A DNA stretch of 64,000 nucleotides from Ruminococcus champanellensis 18P13 = JCM 17042 (GTDB taxonomy: Bacteria > Bacillota > Clostridia > Oscillospirales > Ruminococcaceae). The first letter of the stretch is position 1; every line of letters starts with the position of its first letter. Below the pieces are notes generated by a model that was given only the letters and a program-made list of their open reading frames with translations, ran no database searches and had not been told where the DNA came from. Positions 52,242 through 61,344 of the stretch are shown piece after piece. The stretch spans positions 1,780,471 through 1,844,470 of the forward strand of contig NC_021039.1 in assembly GCF_000210095.1 (NCBI RefSeq). Direction: 5' to 3'. Position numbers and translations under genes: made by a program.

Positions 52242-53690
52242 ATGGATCAGCGCAATCTGACGATGCTCATGGATTTTTATGAGCTGACAATGGCAAATGG
52301 GTTTTTGGAGTCCGGATTGGGGGAGCAGATCGTTTACTTTGACCTGTTTTTCCGAAAGGTGCCGGATCAGGCGGGCTATGCCATTATGGCAGGCGTGGAG
52401 CAGGCAGTGGAGTATCTGAAAAATCTGCATTTTACGCCGGAGGATCTTGCCTATCTGCGGGGGCGGAAGCTGTTTTCCGAGCCGTTTCTGCAATACCTGG
52501 AGCAGTTCTCCTTCTCCTGTGATGTGTGGGCAATTCCGGAGGGTACCCCTGTGTTTGCACACGAGCCGTTGATTACTGTACGGGGTCCTGCCATGCAGGC
52601 ACAGCTTCTGGAAACCATGCTGCTGATCTCTATCAATCATCAGAGTCTGATTGCCACCAAGGCGGCTCGGATCGTCCGGGCGGCAGAGGGCAGACCGGTG
52701 ATGGAGTTCGGCTCCCGCCGGGCGCAGGGGTATGACGGCGCTACATTGGGCGCCCGTGCGGCATACATCGGGGGTTGCTGCGGCACTGCCTGTGCATCCG
52801 CCGACCGGGACTATGGGGTGCCTGCTCTGGGCACCATGGCGCACAGCTGGGTGCAGCTTTTCCCTACGGAGCTGGATGCATTCCGTGCCTATGCTAAGAT
52901 CTACCCGGATCAGTGTACGCTGCTGGTGGATACCTACAACGTGCTGCGTTCCGGCGTGCCTAACGCCATTACCGTGTTCCGGGAGCTGGCTGCCGCCGGA
53001 TACCGTCCCAAGGGCATCCGCATTGACAGCGGCGATATTGCCTACCTGTCCAAAAAGGCACGGATCATGCTGGATGAAGCCGGATTCCCGGACTGCGGCA
53101 TCGTAGCCTCCAATGCGCTGGATGAGTATCTGATCCGGGATCTTTTGGTGCAGGGTGCGAAGATCAACAGCTTCGGCGTGGGAGAGCGGCTGATCACCTC
53201 CCGTTCCGAGCCTGTATTCGGGGGCGTGTATAAACTGGTTGCCACAGAGCGGGACGGGGAACTGATCCCCAAGATCAAGCTGTCGGAAAATGTAGAAAAG
53301 GTGACGAATCCGGGCTTCAAGACCGTATGGCGGCTGTTTGACAACCAAACAGGCATGGCGATTGCAGACGTGCTGACCCTGGCGGATGAGGTGATCGATG
53401 AAAGCAAGCCCTATGTGATCTTCTCACCGGAGCATACCTACAAACGAAAAAAGCTGACGAATTTTACTGCAAAAAAGCTGCAGGTGCAGCTGTTCCGGGC
53501 AGGACGGTGTGTGTACCAGCTGCCCACCTTGGAGGAGATCCGCCGTTACAGCCAGGAGCAGCTGGCTACCATCTGGGATGAGGTCAAGCGGTTTGAAAAT
53601 CCCCATGCATATTATGTGGATCTGTCCGAGCCCTTGTGGCAGCTGAAGCAGCAGATGCTGGACAGCTATTTCGGCGCAGCATCCAATTGA
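52242..53690 (+). CDS. pncB: Nicotinate phosphoribosyltransferase
   Basis: 482 residues from ATG 52242 (MDQRNLTMLMDFYELTMANGF), the conserved N-terminus; AGAAAGGA lies 11 bases upstream. Family blocks follow: EFGSRRAQGYDGA, GTMAHSWVQ, LLVDTYNVLRSGVPNAI, IRIDSGDIAYLSKKAR and FGVGERLITSRSEPVFGGVYKLV. It uses nicotinate and PRPP to make nicotinate mononucleotide in NAD salvage. It resembles the longer Gram-positive form (about 480 residues). The MTA/SAH nucleosidase gene follows 15 bp on. Confidence 0.95.
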   Translation: MDQRNLTMLMDFYELTMANGFLESGLGEQIVYFDLFFRKVPDQAGYAIMAGVEQAVEYLKNLHFTPEDLAYLRGRKLFSEPFLQYLEQFSFSCDVWAIPEGTPVFAHEPLITVRGPAMQAQLLETMLLISINHQSLIATKAARIVRAAEGRPVMEFGSRRAQGYDGATLGARAAYIGGCCGTACASADRDYGVPALGTMAHSWVQLFPTELDAFRAYAKIYPDQCTLLVDTYNVLRSGVPNAITVFRELAAAGYRPKGIRIDSGDIAYLSKKARIMLDEAGFPDCGIVASNALDEYLIRDLLVQGAKINSFGVGERLITSRSEPVFGGVYKLVATERDGELIPKIKLSENVEKVTNPGFKTVWRLFDNQTGMAIADVLTLADEVIDESKPYVIFSPEHTYKRKKLTNFTAKKLQVQLFRAGRCVYQLPTLEEIRRYSQEQLATIWDEVKRFENPHAYYVDLSEPLWQLKQQMLDSYFGAASN

Positions 53691-53705
53691 TAAAGGAGAG
53701 CATTC

Positions 53706-54386
53706 ATGAAAACAATCGGAATTATCGGCGCTATGCCCTCAGAACTGGCTGATCTGCGGGCGGTGTTGCCCTACGCAAAGCAGGAGACCCATGCAGGCTA
53801 CAAGTTTTATAGCTGTGAATACAAGGGCAAGCGCATCGTCAATGTATGCTGCGGCGTAGCAAAGGTGAATGCTGCTCTGTGTGCCCAGGTGCTGATCGAT
53901 CGGATGGGGGCGGAGGTGATCCTGAACGCAGGTATCGCCGGAGGCATGAACCATTGCGTGCATGTCTGCGATATTGTCATTGCCAATGAAGTCATGTCCC
54001 ACGATGTAAACCCGGAATTTTTGGTCAAGTATCCTCCTCACTGTGCGGTATATCCCTGTGACCAGGCGTTGCAGGAGCGGACGGCGCAGATCTGTGACCG
54101 TTTGGGCATCCGGCACCACAAGGGCAGGATCGTGTCCGGGGAAGCGTTTATTTCCAGCAATGAGATCAAGGCGGATATCTGTGCCCGGATGTCTCCGCTG
54201 GCTGTGGATATGGAAAGCTCAGCCGTGGGTCAGTGCGCCTATCGGAACCAGGTGCCTTTTCTCAGCATCCGCTGCATTTCCGACAATGCGGATGACGCAG
54301 GGGATATGACCTCTGATGAGTTTGAAAAGGTCGCTGCCAAGCAGGTGGCGGATGTGGTGCTGGCACTGGTGGAAGAATCATTCTGA
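53706..54386 (+). CDS. mtnN: 5'-methylthioadenosine/S-adenosylhomocysteine nucleosidase
   Basis: 226 residues. IGIIGAMPSELADL, the catalytic-site GVAKVNAA, ILNAGIAGGMN and the C-terminal VDMESSAVGQCAYRNQVPFLSIRCISDNAD (with the catalytic Asp) define the MTAN family. It cleaves MTA, the by-product of spermidine synthase, and SAH. That fits the polyamine operon starting about 70 bp past its stop. AAAGGAGAGCATTC precedes the ATG. Confidence 0.96.
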   Translation: MKTIGIIGAMPSELADLRAVLPYAKQETHAGYKFYSCEYKGKRIVNVCCGVAKVNAALCAQVLIDRMGAEVILNAGIAGGMNHCVHVCDIVIANEVMSHDVNPEFLVKYPPHCAVYPCDQALQERTAQICDRLGIRHHKGRIVSGEAFISSNEIKADICARMSPLAVDMESSAVGQCAYRNQVPFLSIRCISDNADDAGDMTSDEFEKVAAKQVADVVLALVEESF

Positions 54387-54452
54387 ATCGGGCAGAAAAT
54401 CTGTGAAAAAGTCCGGATGTTCATAGAAAATTCACAAACTATTTTCACTGTA

Positions 54453-54461
54453 TGGTATAAT
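54453..54461 (+). promoter_or_regulatory. Extended -10 promoter of the polyamine operon
   Basis: TGGTATAAT gives an extended -10 at 54453-54461. The -35 is poor (TTCACA at a 19-bp spacing). About 100 bases of leader follow before speD. Confidence 0.5.
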
Positions 54462-54569
54462 AAAACGATGGTGTTGCCCTATGATGTGACAAACGCTGAC
54501 AGCGCTGAAAAAACGTTGGATGATCCGAAAAGTGCTGCTTTTTAGAATGCAAGAAAGGCTGTGTCCGCC

Positions 54570-55364
54570 GTGGAGAATAAAATATCCCTGTATGGCTTCA
54601 ATAACCTGACAAAAACCCTGAGTTTTAATATTTATGATGTGTGCTATGCCAAAAGCCCCCGGGAGCAGCAGGACTATATTGCATATATCGATGAGCAGTA
54701 CAATTCCGAGCGTCTGACCAATATTCTCTGTGATGTGACGGAGATGATCGGTGCCAGGGTATTGAATATTTCCAAGCAGGATTATGAGCCTCAGGGCGCA
54801 TCGGTGAATGTGCTGATCGCTGAAAAGGAACTGAATCCGGAAATGATCGATGAATCCTGTAATCTGGGCCACTGGCAGGGCAGAACGGTGCATGCGCACC
54901 TGGACAAGAGCCATGTGACAGTCCACACCTTTCCGGAGTATCACCCGGACAATGCAATCTCTACCTTCCGGGTGGATATCGACGTGTCCACCTGCGGCAC
55001 CATTTCGCCGCTGAACGCCCTCAATTACCTGATCGGCAGCTTTGACTCGGATATCATCACCATTGACTACCGGGTTCGGGGCTTTACCCGGGATGTGAGC
55101 GGCAAGAAGTTTTTCATCGACCACAATATTACCTCCATTCAGGATTACATTGATTCTGCCACCTTGCAGCATTACGATGCGGTGGATGTGAATGTGTATC
55201 AGTCCAATATCTTCCATACAAAGATGCTGGTGAAGGATATTGCATTGCAGAATTATCTGTTCAATAAGGATGTTTATGAATTGACACCCCAGCAGCGGCT
55301 GGACATTTCCGACCGGCTGCGCAAGGAAATGATCGAAATTTTCAGCGGCATGAATATTTATTGA
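54570..55364 (+). CDS. speD: S-adenosylmethionine decarboxylase proenzyme
   Basis: 264 residues from GTG 54570, preferred over GTG 54561 for its spacing from AGAAAGG; this also gives the usual start [22 protein letters not shown]. It is the long E. coli-like form. Self-cleavage would occur in [14 protein letters not shown] between K113 and S114, giving the pyruvoyl cofactor, and C142 in [12 protein letters not shown] is the family's active-site Cys. It makes decarboxylated AdoMet for spermidine synthase. First gene of the six-gene operon; its stop is followed closely by the decarboxylase gene. Confidence 0.95.
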   Translation: MENKISLYGFNNLTKTLSFNIYDVCYAKSPREQQDYIAYIDEQYNSERLTNILCDVTEMIGARVLNISKQDYEPQGASVNVLIAEKELNPEMIDESCNLGHWQGRTVHAHLDKSHVTVHTFPEYHPDNAISTFRVDIDVSTCGTISPLNALNYLIGSFDSDIITIDYRVRGFTRDVSGKKFFIDHNITSIQDYIDSATLQHYDAVDVNVYQSNIFHTKMLVKDIALQNYLFNKDVYELTPQQRLDISDRLRKEMIEIFSGMNIY

Positions 55365-55393
55365 TGCCGCCGGGAAAGGGGAAGGCAATGGGG

Positions 55394-56833
55394 ATGACGC
55401 AGGCAAATGCCCCGATTTTTGAGGCGCTGCGCAGGCATAAGCAAAATAATGTAGTACGGCTGGATGTGCCCGGTCACAAGGGAGGACGGGGCAACAAGGA
55501 GCTGCGGGATTTCTTGGGTGCAGATTGTATGGCGGTGGATGTGAATTCCATGAAACCGCTGGACAACCTCTGTCACCCTGTTTCTGTGATAAGGGATGCA
55601 GAACAGCTGGCAGCGGAGGCCTTCGGTGCGGAGCATGCTTTCTTCATTGTCAACGGCACCACCGCCTCTGTGCAGGCTATGGTCATGTCTGTGTGCAAGG
55701 CAGGGGAGAAGATCATCATGCCCCGGAACGTGCACCGCAGTGCCATCAATGCCCTGGTGGTGTGCGGCGCTGTGCCGGTTTACATCAACCCGGGCATCGA
55801 CAAGCGACTGGGAATTCCCTTGGGAATGGCGCTGGAGGATGTGCGCCGTGCCATTGCCAAGCATCCGGACGCCAAGGCGATCCTGGTGAATAACCCCACC
55901 TACTACGGCATCTGTTCCAACCTCCGGGAGATTGTAAAGCTTGCCCATCAGAACGGCATGAAGGTGCTGGTGGATGAGGCGCACGGGACTCATTTTTATT
56001 TCGGCGAAAATCTGCCTTTGAATGCTATGGCGGCAGGGGCGGATATGGCGGCGGTCAGTGTGCATAAGACCGGGGGATCGTTGACGCAAAGCTCCTTCCT
56101 GCTGTGCGGCAAGGACGTGAATCATGATTATGTGCGGCAGATCATCAATCTGACCCAGACCACCAGCGGCTCCTATCTGCTGATGGTTTCTCTGGATCTT
56201 GCCCGGAAGAATCTGAGCCTGCACGGCAAGGAGATCTTCGCCAAGACCCTGGAGTATTCCACCTACGCCCAGCGGGAGATCAACCGGATCGGAGGCTACT
56301 ACGCCTTTGGCAGGGATCTGATCAACGGGGATACGGTGTATGATTTCGATTCCACCAAGGTCAGCGTGCATACCCGTGCCATTGGTCTTGCAGGGGTGGA
56401 GGTGTATGATATTCTCCGGGATGAGTATGACATTCAGATCGAGTTCGGGGACATCGGCAATATCCTTGCCATTGTGTCCGCTGGAGACCGTGCCTTGGAG
56501 ATCGAGCGGTTTATTGCGGCTTTGTCAGAGATCAAGCGGATCTATGCCAAGGACAGCGCCGGCATGTTCGACCACGAGTACATCAATCCGGAGGTGGCGA
56601 TGCCTCCCCAGCGGGCTTTCTACAGCGAGAAGGAATCCCTGCCGGTGGAAGCCTCCAAGGGACGCATCTGCGGCGAATTCGTCATGTGTTATCCGCCGGG
56701 TATCCCCATTCTGGCGCCGGGAGAGCAGATCACGGATGAGATCATCCGCTACATTCTCTACTCCAAGGAAAAGGGCTGTTTTATGACTGGTACGGAGGAT
56801 ATGTCCGTATCCCGCATCAATGTGGTCAAGTAA
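55394..56833 (+). CDS. PLP-dependent arginine/lysine/ornithine decarboxylase
   Basis: 479 residues from ATG 55394, eight bases after GGAAGG; earlier ATGs at 55364 and 55388 are alternatives. Fold type I PLP enzyme: DVPGHKGG near the N-terminus, NGTTASVQAMVMSV, VDEAHGTH (D194, H197) and PLP lysine K225 in SVHKTGGSLTQSS. It is shorter than the acid-inducible decarboxylases and is the biosynthetic Gram-positive (SpeA-like) form. An agmatinase encoded three genes later makes arginine the most likely substrate. Confidence 0.92.
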   Translation: MTQANAPIFEALRRHKQNNVVRLDVPGHKGGRGNKELRDFLGADCMAVDVNSMKPLDNLCHPVSVIRDAEQLAAEAFGAEHAFFIVNGTTASVQAMVMSVCKAGEKIIMPRNVHRSAINALVVCGAVPVYINPGIDKRLGIPLGMALEDVRRAIAKHPDAKAILVNNPTYYGICSNLREIVKLAHQNGMKVLVDEAHGTHFYFGENLPLNAMAAGADMAAVSVHKTGGSLTQSSFLLCGKDVNHDYVRQIINLTQTTSGSYLLMVSLDLARKNLSLHGKEIFAKTLEYSTYAQREINRIGGYYAFGRDLINGDTVYDFDSTKVSVHTRAIGLAGVEVYDILRDEYDIQIEFGDIGNILAIVSAGDRALEIERFIAALSEIKRIYAKDSAGMFDHEYINPEVAMPPQRAFYSEKESLPVEASKGRICGEFVMCYPPGIPILAPGEQITDEIIRYILYSKEKGCFMTGTEDMSVSRINVVK

Positions 56834-56847
56834 CAGGAGGGATGGCT

Positions 56848-57696
56848 ATGGCACTTTGGTTTACAGAGCAGCACACGGATGATGTGCGGTTTTCCATTCA
56901 TATCAAGGAGCAGCTGTACTCCGGCAAAAGCTATTACCAGCAGATTGAAGTGTTTGATTCCTACGAATTCGGCAGGGTGCTGGTGCTGGACGGGTACATT
57001 ATGCTGACGGAAAAGGATGAGTACATTTACCATGAGATGATGGTGCATGTACCCATGGCGTGCAATCCGGATATCCGGCGGGTGCTGGTGATCGGCGCCG
57101 GGGACGGAGGCACTGTCCGGGAGCTTTGCCGGTATGACAGCATTACCCAGATCGATATGGTAGAGATCGACGAGCAGGTGGTGAAGGTCTGCAAGGAATA
57201 CCTGCCTCAGACCGCATGTCGGCTGGAGGATCCCCGGGTGCATATTTACTACGAGGACGGGCTGAAATTCGTCCGCCGGGTGGAAGATACCTACGATCTT
57301 ATCATTGTGGATTCCACGGACCCCTTCGGCCCGGGAGAAGGATTGTTCACCAAGGAATTTTACGGGAACTGCTTTACGGCGCTCCGGGAGCATGGCATTC
57401 TGACCAATCAGCATGAAAGCACCTATTATGACAGCTACACATCCATGGTGAGCCGTACCCACCGGCGGATGCGTTCCGTATTCCCGGTTGCAATGGTGTA
57501 CCAGGCGCATATTCCCACCTACCCCTCCGGGCACTGGCTCTTTGGCTTTGCCTCTAAAAATATTCACCCGGTGTATGATTTCAAGCCGGAGATCTGGGAA
57601 CAGCTTGGGCTGGAAACGAAATATTATAATACGCAGCTGCATACGGGCTGCTTTGCGCTGCCCAATACGGTTCGGGAGGTACTGGAGCATGCTTGA
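56848..57696 (+). CDS. speE: Spermidine synthase (aminopropyltransferase)
   Basis: 282 residues from ATG 56848 (seven bases after AGGAGG; ATG 56842 is too close). SpeE motifs are clear: LFSGKSYYQQIEVFDS-type substrate segment, VLVIGAGDGGTVRELCRYDS for decarboxylated AdoMet, DMVEIDEQVV, and catalytic DLIIVDSTDPFGPGEGLFTKEFY. It transfers aminopropyl to putrescine, releasing MTA. The 3' end overlaps agmatinase by eight bases. Confidence 0.96.
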   Translation: MALWFTEQHTDDVRFSIHIKEQLYSGKSYYQQIEVFDSYEFGRVLVLDGYIMLTEKDEYIYHEMMVHVPMACNPDIRRVLVIGAGDGGTVRELCRYDSITQIDMVEIDEQVVKVCKEYLPQTACRLEDPRVHIYYEDGLKFVRRVEDTYDLIIVDSTDPFGPGEGLFTKEFYGNCFTALREHGILTNQHESTYYDSYTSMVSRTHRRMRSVFPVAMVYQAHIPTYPSGHWLFGFASKNIHPVYDFKPEIWEQLGLETKYYNTQLHTGCFALPNTVREVLEHA

Positions 57697-58546
57697 GATA
57701 GAACGGAATGTGCATACCTTTTTGGGATGTGACAGGGATTATGCCTCCAGCGACCTGGTATTGTTCGGGGCACCCTTTGATTCTACCACCTCCTTCCGGC
57801 CGGGTACCCGGTTTGCTTCCGCCGCCATGCGGAACGAGAGCTTCGGCATCGAAACCTATTCCCCCTATCAGGATCGGGATCTGTCGGAGATTGCTGTGTT
57901 TGACGGGGGAGACCTGGAGCTGCCCTTTGGTGCGCCGGATGCTGCACTGGAACAGATCGAGCGGTTTACGGACGGGATCCTGACGGACGGGAAAATTCCC
58001 TGCATGATCGGCGGAGAGCATCTGGTCACGCTTGGGGCGGTGCGTGCAGCCGTGCGGAAGTATTCCGATCTGCACATCATCCACTTTGACGCCCATGCGG
58101 ATCTGCGGATGGATTATCTGGGGGTGCAGCTGTCCCACGCCTGCGTGCTGCGCCGGTGTCATGAACTGGTAGGGGACGGACACATTCACCAATTTGGTGT
58201 CCGCAGCGGAGATGGGGAGGAGTTTGCCTTTGCCAAGGCGCATACCCACATGCACCGGTTCAACTTCCAAGGATTGGAGGAAACCGTGGAACGGCTGCAG
58301 GGTGCCCCGGTGTATTTTACCCTGGATCTGGATGTACTGGATCCTTCGGATTTCTGCGGCACAGGAACGCCGGAGGCGGGAGGCGTGCATTTTGCAGAAC
58401 TGCTGGATGCAGTCCGGCAGGTCATGGGCTTAAAGCCTGTGGCAATGGATATCAATGAGCTTTCTCCGCACTACGACCAGAGCGGCGCATCCACTGCGCT
58501 CGCCTGCAAGCTGCTGCGGGAGATCATGCTGTATCGTTTATCATAA
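57689..58546 (+). CDS. speB: Agmatinase
   Basis: 285 residues from ATG 57689 within the end of speE, with GGAGG upstream. Ureohydrolase manganese motifs: GGEHLVTLGAV, HFDAHADLR, QLSHACVLRR and FTLDLDVLDPSD, plus ELSPHYD near the end. It turns agmatine to putrescine and urea, completing the arginine decarboxylase route. The overlapping genes indicate translational coupling. Confidence 0.95.
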   Translation: MLEIERNVHTFLGCDRDYASSDLVLFGAPFDSTTSFRPGTRFASAAMRNESFGIETYSPYQDRDLSEIAVFDGGDLELPFGAPDAALEQIERFTDGILTDGKIPCMIGGEHLVTLGAVRAAVRKYSDLHIIHFDAHADLRMDYLGVQLSHACVLRRCHELVGDGHIHQFGVRSGDGEEFAFAKAHTHMHRFNFQGLEETVERLQGAPVYFTLDLDVLDPSDFCGTGTPEAGGVHFAELLDAVRQVMGLKPVAMDINELSPHYDQSGASTALACKLLREIMLYRLS

Positions 58547-58566
58547 AAGAGGAAAGGAACGGAACT

Positions 58567-59769
58567 ATGGGAAGAGCTTTGATTATCGGCGCCGGCGGCG
58601 TCGCAGGAGTTGTGATTCACAAGTGCTGCCAGAACAGCGAAGTATTCGAGGAGATCTGCATTGCCAGCCGCACCAAGTCCAAGTGCGATGCCTACGCAGA
58701 ACAGCTGAAGGATAAGACCAAGACCAGGATCACCACAGCACAGGTGGATGCGGACAATGTGGAGCAGCTGATCGCACTGATCGAGCAGTACAAGCCCCAG
58801 ATCGTAATCAACGTGGCGTTGCCCTATCAGGATCTGACCATTATGGACGCATGCCTTGCAACCAAGGTTAACTACATGGATACTGCGAACTATGAGCCGT
58901 TGGACACGGCAAAGTTTGAGTACAAGTGGCAGTGGGCATACCGGGAGCGCTTTGAAAAGGCTGGCATCACCGCCCTGCTGGGCAGCGGCTTTGATCCGGG
59001 CGTAACCGGCGTGTTCTCCGCTTATGCTATGAAGCATCATTTTGACGAGATCCACTACATCGACATTCTGGACTGCAACGGGGGAGATCATGGTTACCCA
59101 TTTGCCACCAACTTCAACCCGGAAATCAATATCCGGGAGGTTTCCGCCAACGGCAGCTATATTGAAAACGGCAAGTGGGTGGAGACCAAGCCCATGGAGA
59201 TCAAGCGGGAGTATGACTTTGACGAGGTGGGCAAAAAGGATATGTACTTGCTGCACCATGAGGAGTTGGAATCCCTGGCGCTGAACATCAAGGGAATCAA
59301 GCGGATCCGGTTCTTTATGACCTTTGGACAGAGCTATCTGACCCATCTGAAGTGCCTGGAGGACGTGGGTATGACCTCCATTGAGCCTATTGACTTTGAG
59401 GGTAAGAAGATCGTGCCCCTGCAGTTTTTGAAGGCTGTGCTGCCGGATCCGGCTTCTCTGGGTCCCCGCACCGTGGGTAAGACGAATATTGGCTGTATTT
59501 TCCAAGGCGTCAAGGATGGCAAGGAAAAGACCTATTACCTGTACAATGTGTGCGATCACCAGGCATGCTACCGGGAGGTAGGCTCCCAGGCCATTTCCTA
59601 CACCACCGGTGTGCCGGCTATGATCGGCGCTATGATGTTGCTGACCGGCAAGTGGAACAAGCCTGGTGTGTATAACATTGAGGAATTTGATCCGGATCCG
59701 TTTATGGAGGCTCTGAACAAGTGGGGTCTGCCCTGGCGTGAAAACTTCAACCCGGTACTGGTACCGTAA
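58567..59769 (+). CDS. Carboxynorspermidine/carboxyspermidine dehydrogenase
   Basis: 400 residues. Rossmann motif IIGAGGVAG at 6-14, then the saccharopine dehydrogenase-like domain with INVALPYQDLTIMDACLATKVNYMDTANYE and LLGSGFDPGVTGVFSAYA, typical of CASDH rather than of lysine-pathway enzymes. It condenses aspartate semialdehyde with putrescine, using NADPH, to carboxyspermidine. AAAGAGGAAAGGAACGGAACT precedes the ATG. It is directly followed by the decarboxylase that completes this route. Confidence 0.93.
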   Translation: MGRALIIGAGGVAGVVIHKCCQNSEVFEEICIASRTKSKCDAYAEQLKDKTKTRITTAQVDADNVEQLIALIEQYKPQIVINVALPYQDLTIMDACLATKVNYMDTANYEPLDTAKFEYKWQWAYRERFEKAGITALLGSGFDPGVTGVFSAYAMKHHFDEIHYIDILDCNGGDHGYPFATNFNPEINIREVSANGSYIENGKWVETKPMEIKREYDFDEVGKKDMYLLHHEELESLALNIKGIKRIRFFMTFGQSYLTHLKCLEDVGMTSIEPIDFEGKKIVPLQFLKAVLPDPASLGPRTVGKTNIGCIFQGVKDGKEKTYYLYNVCDHQACYREVGSQAISYTTGVPAMIGAMMLLTGKWNKPGVYNIEEFDPDPFMEALNKWGLPWRENFNPVLVP

Positions 59770-59783
59770 CCGGAGGGGCGGCG

Positions 59784-60935
59784 ATGAAGGAACTGGAATC
59801 CCTGCACTTTGACCCGGCTGCTGTGCCAACGCCCTGCTATATTGTGGATGAAGCCAGGCTCCGCCGGAATCTGGAACTGCTGCAAATGGTACAGCAGCGC
59901 TCCGGTGCAAAGATCCTGCTGGCACAAAAGGCGTTTTCCATGTACCGGACGTATCCCATGATTAGGAAATATCTTGCAGGAAGCACAGCCAGCGGTCTTT
60001 ACGAAGCGAAGCTCGCCCGGGAAGAAATGGGGGGCGAGGTGCATATCTATTCTCCGGCGTATAAACCGGAGGAATTTGACGAAATTTTGCGGATCAGCGA
60101 TCATATCGTGTTCAATTCCTGCGCCCAGTGGAAGCGGTATCGGGATCAGGTACAGGCATGCAGCAGGAAGATCAGCTGCGGATTGCGGATTAATCCGGAG
60201 TATGCAGAAACGGAAACGGATCTGTACAACCCGTGTTTCACCGGATCCCGGCTGGGTACCACCCTGGCGAATCTGGAGGAGGATGCCCTGGAGGGTCTGG
60301 ATGGTCTGCATTTTCACACCATGTGCGAGCAGAATTCCGACACTCTGGAGCGTACGCTCCGGGTAGTGGAGGAGAAATTCGGCAAGTACCTGTCCCGGAT
60401 GCAATGGGTGAATTTCGGCGGCGGTCATCATATCACCCGACCGGATTATGATGTGGAACTGCTGATCCGGCTGTGTCAGGACTTTGCGGAAAAATACCAT
60501 GTACAGGTATACCTGGAGCCTGGAGAGGCTGTGGCGCTGCATGCCGGGTATCTTGTGACTCAGGTGCTGGATTTCGTACACAACGGGCTGGATATTGCCA
60601 TTGTGGACGCCTCCGCAGCCTGTCATATGCCGGATGTACTGGAGATGCCCTATCGACCGGAGATTTTGGGGGCAGGACAGCCCGGTGAGCTGGCGTACAC
60701 CTACCGACTTGGGGCGCCTACCTGCCTGGCAGGGGACGTGATCGGGGATTACTCCTTTGCTGCTCCTTTGCAGATTGGGGATCGGCTGGTGTTCTGCGAT
60801 ATGGCCATCTATTCCATGGTCAAGAACAACACCTTCAACGGCATGCCACTGCCGGCGATTCTGCTTGCCCATGCGGATGGAAGGGTGGAAACCGTCCGTC
60901 AGTTCGGGTATGCGGACTTTAAAATGCGATTGTAA
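59784..60935 (+). CDS. nspC: Carboxynorspermidine/carboxyspermidine decarboxylase
   Basis: 383 residues, fold type III (alanine racemase-like) PLP decarboxylase. PLP lysine K49 in LLAQKAFSMY; FHTMCEQNS, WVNFGGGHHIT and YLEPGEAVALHAGYLV are conserved NspC blocks; the cofactor-facing DASAACHMPDVLEMPYRPE and CLAGDVIGDYSF follow. It decarboxylates carboxyspermidine to spermidine. Last gene of the operon; a terminator hairpin follows its stop. Confidence 0.95.
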   Translation: MKELESLHFDPAAVPTPCYIVDEARLRRNLELLQMVQQRSGAKILLAQKAFSMYRTYPMIRKYLAGSTASGLYEAKLAREEMGGEVHIYSPAYKPEEFDEILRISDHIVFNSCAQWKRYRDQVQACSRKISCGLRINPEYAETETDLYNPCFTGSRLGTTLANLEEDALEGLDGLHFHTMCEQNSDTLERTLRVVEEKFGKYLSRMQWVNFGGGHHITRPDYDVELLIRLCQDFAEKYHVQVYLEPGEAVALHAGYLVTQVLDFVHNGLDIAIVDASAACHMPDVLEMPYRPEILGAGQPGELAYTYRLGAPTCLAGDVIGDYSFAAPLQIGDRLVFCDMAIYSMVKNNTFNGMPLPAILLAHADGRVETVRQFGYADFKMRL

Positions 60936-60940
60936 TCGGA

Positions 60941-60970
60941 AGCCGTATGCGAATGCATGCGGCTTTTTCT
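60941..60970 (+). terminator. Intrinsic terminator of the polyamine operon
   Basis: AGCCGTATGC and GCATGCGGCT pair (one G-U) around GAAT, followed by TTTTTCTTTG. Confidence 0.85.
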
Positions 60971-60979
60971 TTGTTTGCT

Positions 60980-61116
60980 GGTTTGTCAATGGTGCCGTCA
61001 TACCTCCGCAGTTAGCGGTAAATATACTGCCTGAGCGCCGTCTTTGTTACCCCATATTTCTGCAAATATTTTAAAAGGGATTGACGTAACTTCATATCTT
61101 GTGTTGCACTGTTCAT
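60980..61116 (-). pseudogene. Transposase N-terminal remnant (IS481-like helix-turn-helix)
   Basis: On the minus strand, AAAGGAGG and ATG (61116) begin a 34-codon frame MNSATQDMKLRQSLLKYLQK-YGVTKTALRQYIYR that stops at TAA (61012-61014). Reading through, the same frame gives LRRYDGTIDKP, so the stop probably replaced a Trp codon. This matches the start of DDE transposases of the IS481-like group, with an internal deletion in the helix-turn-helix and no catalytic part. It is too short to be functional; family assignment is from memory of the pattern. Confidence 0.5.
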
Positions 61117-61223
61117 GGCAATTGGGAGCCTCCTTTGCTGCCTTTTGTTGTGGTGACTTCATTGTAACACAGTTGACTCTCTTGTAAGCCTATATTTTAC
61201 GGTGGTTTTTTCGTCTTTTCCTC

Positions 61224-61252
61224 TTGACAAATGCAAAAAAATAGTATATTCT
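61224..61252 (+). promoter_or_regulatory. Promoter of the prepilin-like gene
   Basis: TTGACA (61224-61229), 17-bp spacer, TATTCT (61247-61252). A leader of about 85 bases follows. Confidence 0.6.
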
Positions 61253-61344
61253 ATAAGTGGGCATAAAGCAATTTATGTAAGTAAGTTACCCATTTGTGAA
61301 CCATCATAAATTACACATAAAATACGAAACAAGGAGGGCTTCGG

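Noticed and set aside
54466..54485. Possible extra copy of the palindromic repeat (GGTGTTGCCC)
   Set aside because: Only the last ten bases match; no partner arm is present, so it is not counted.
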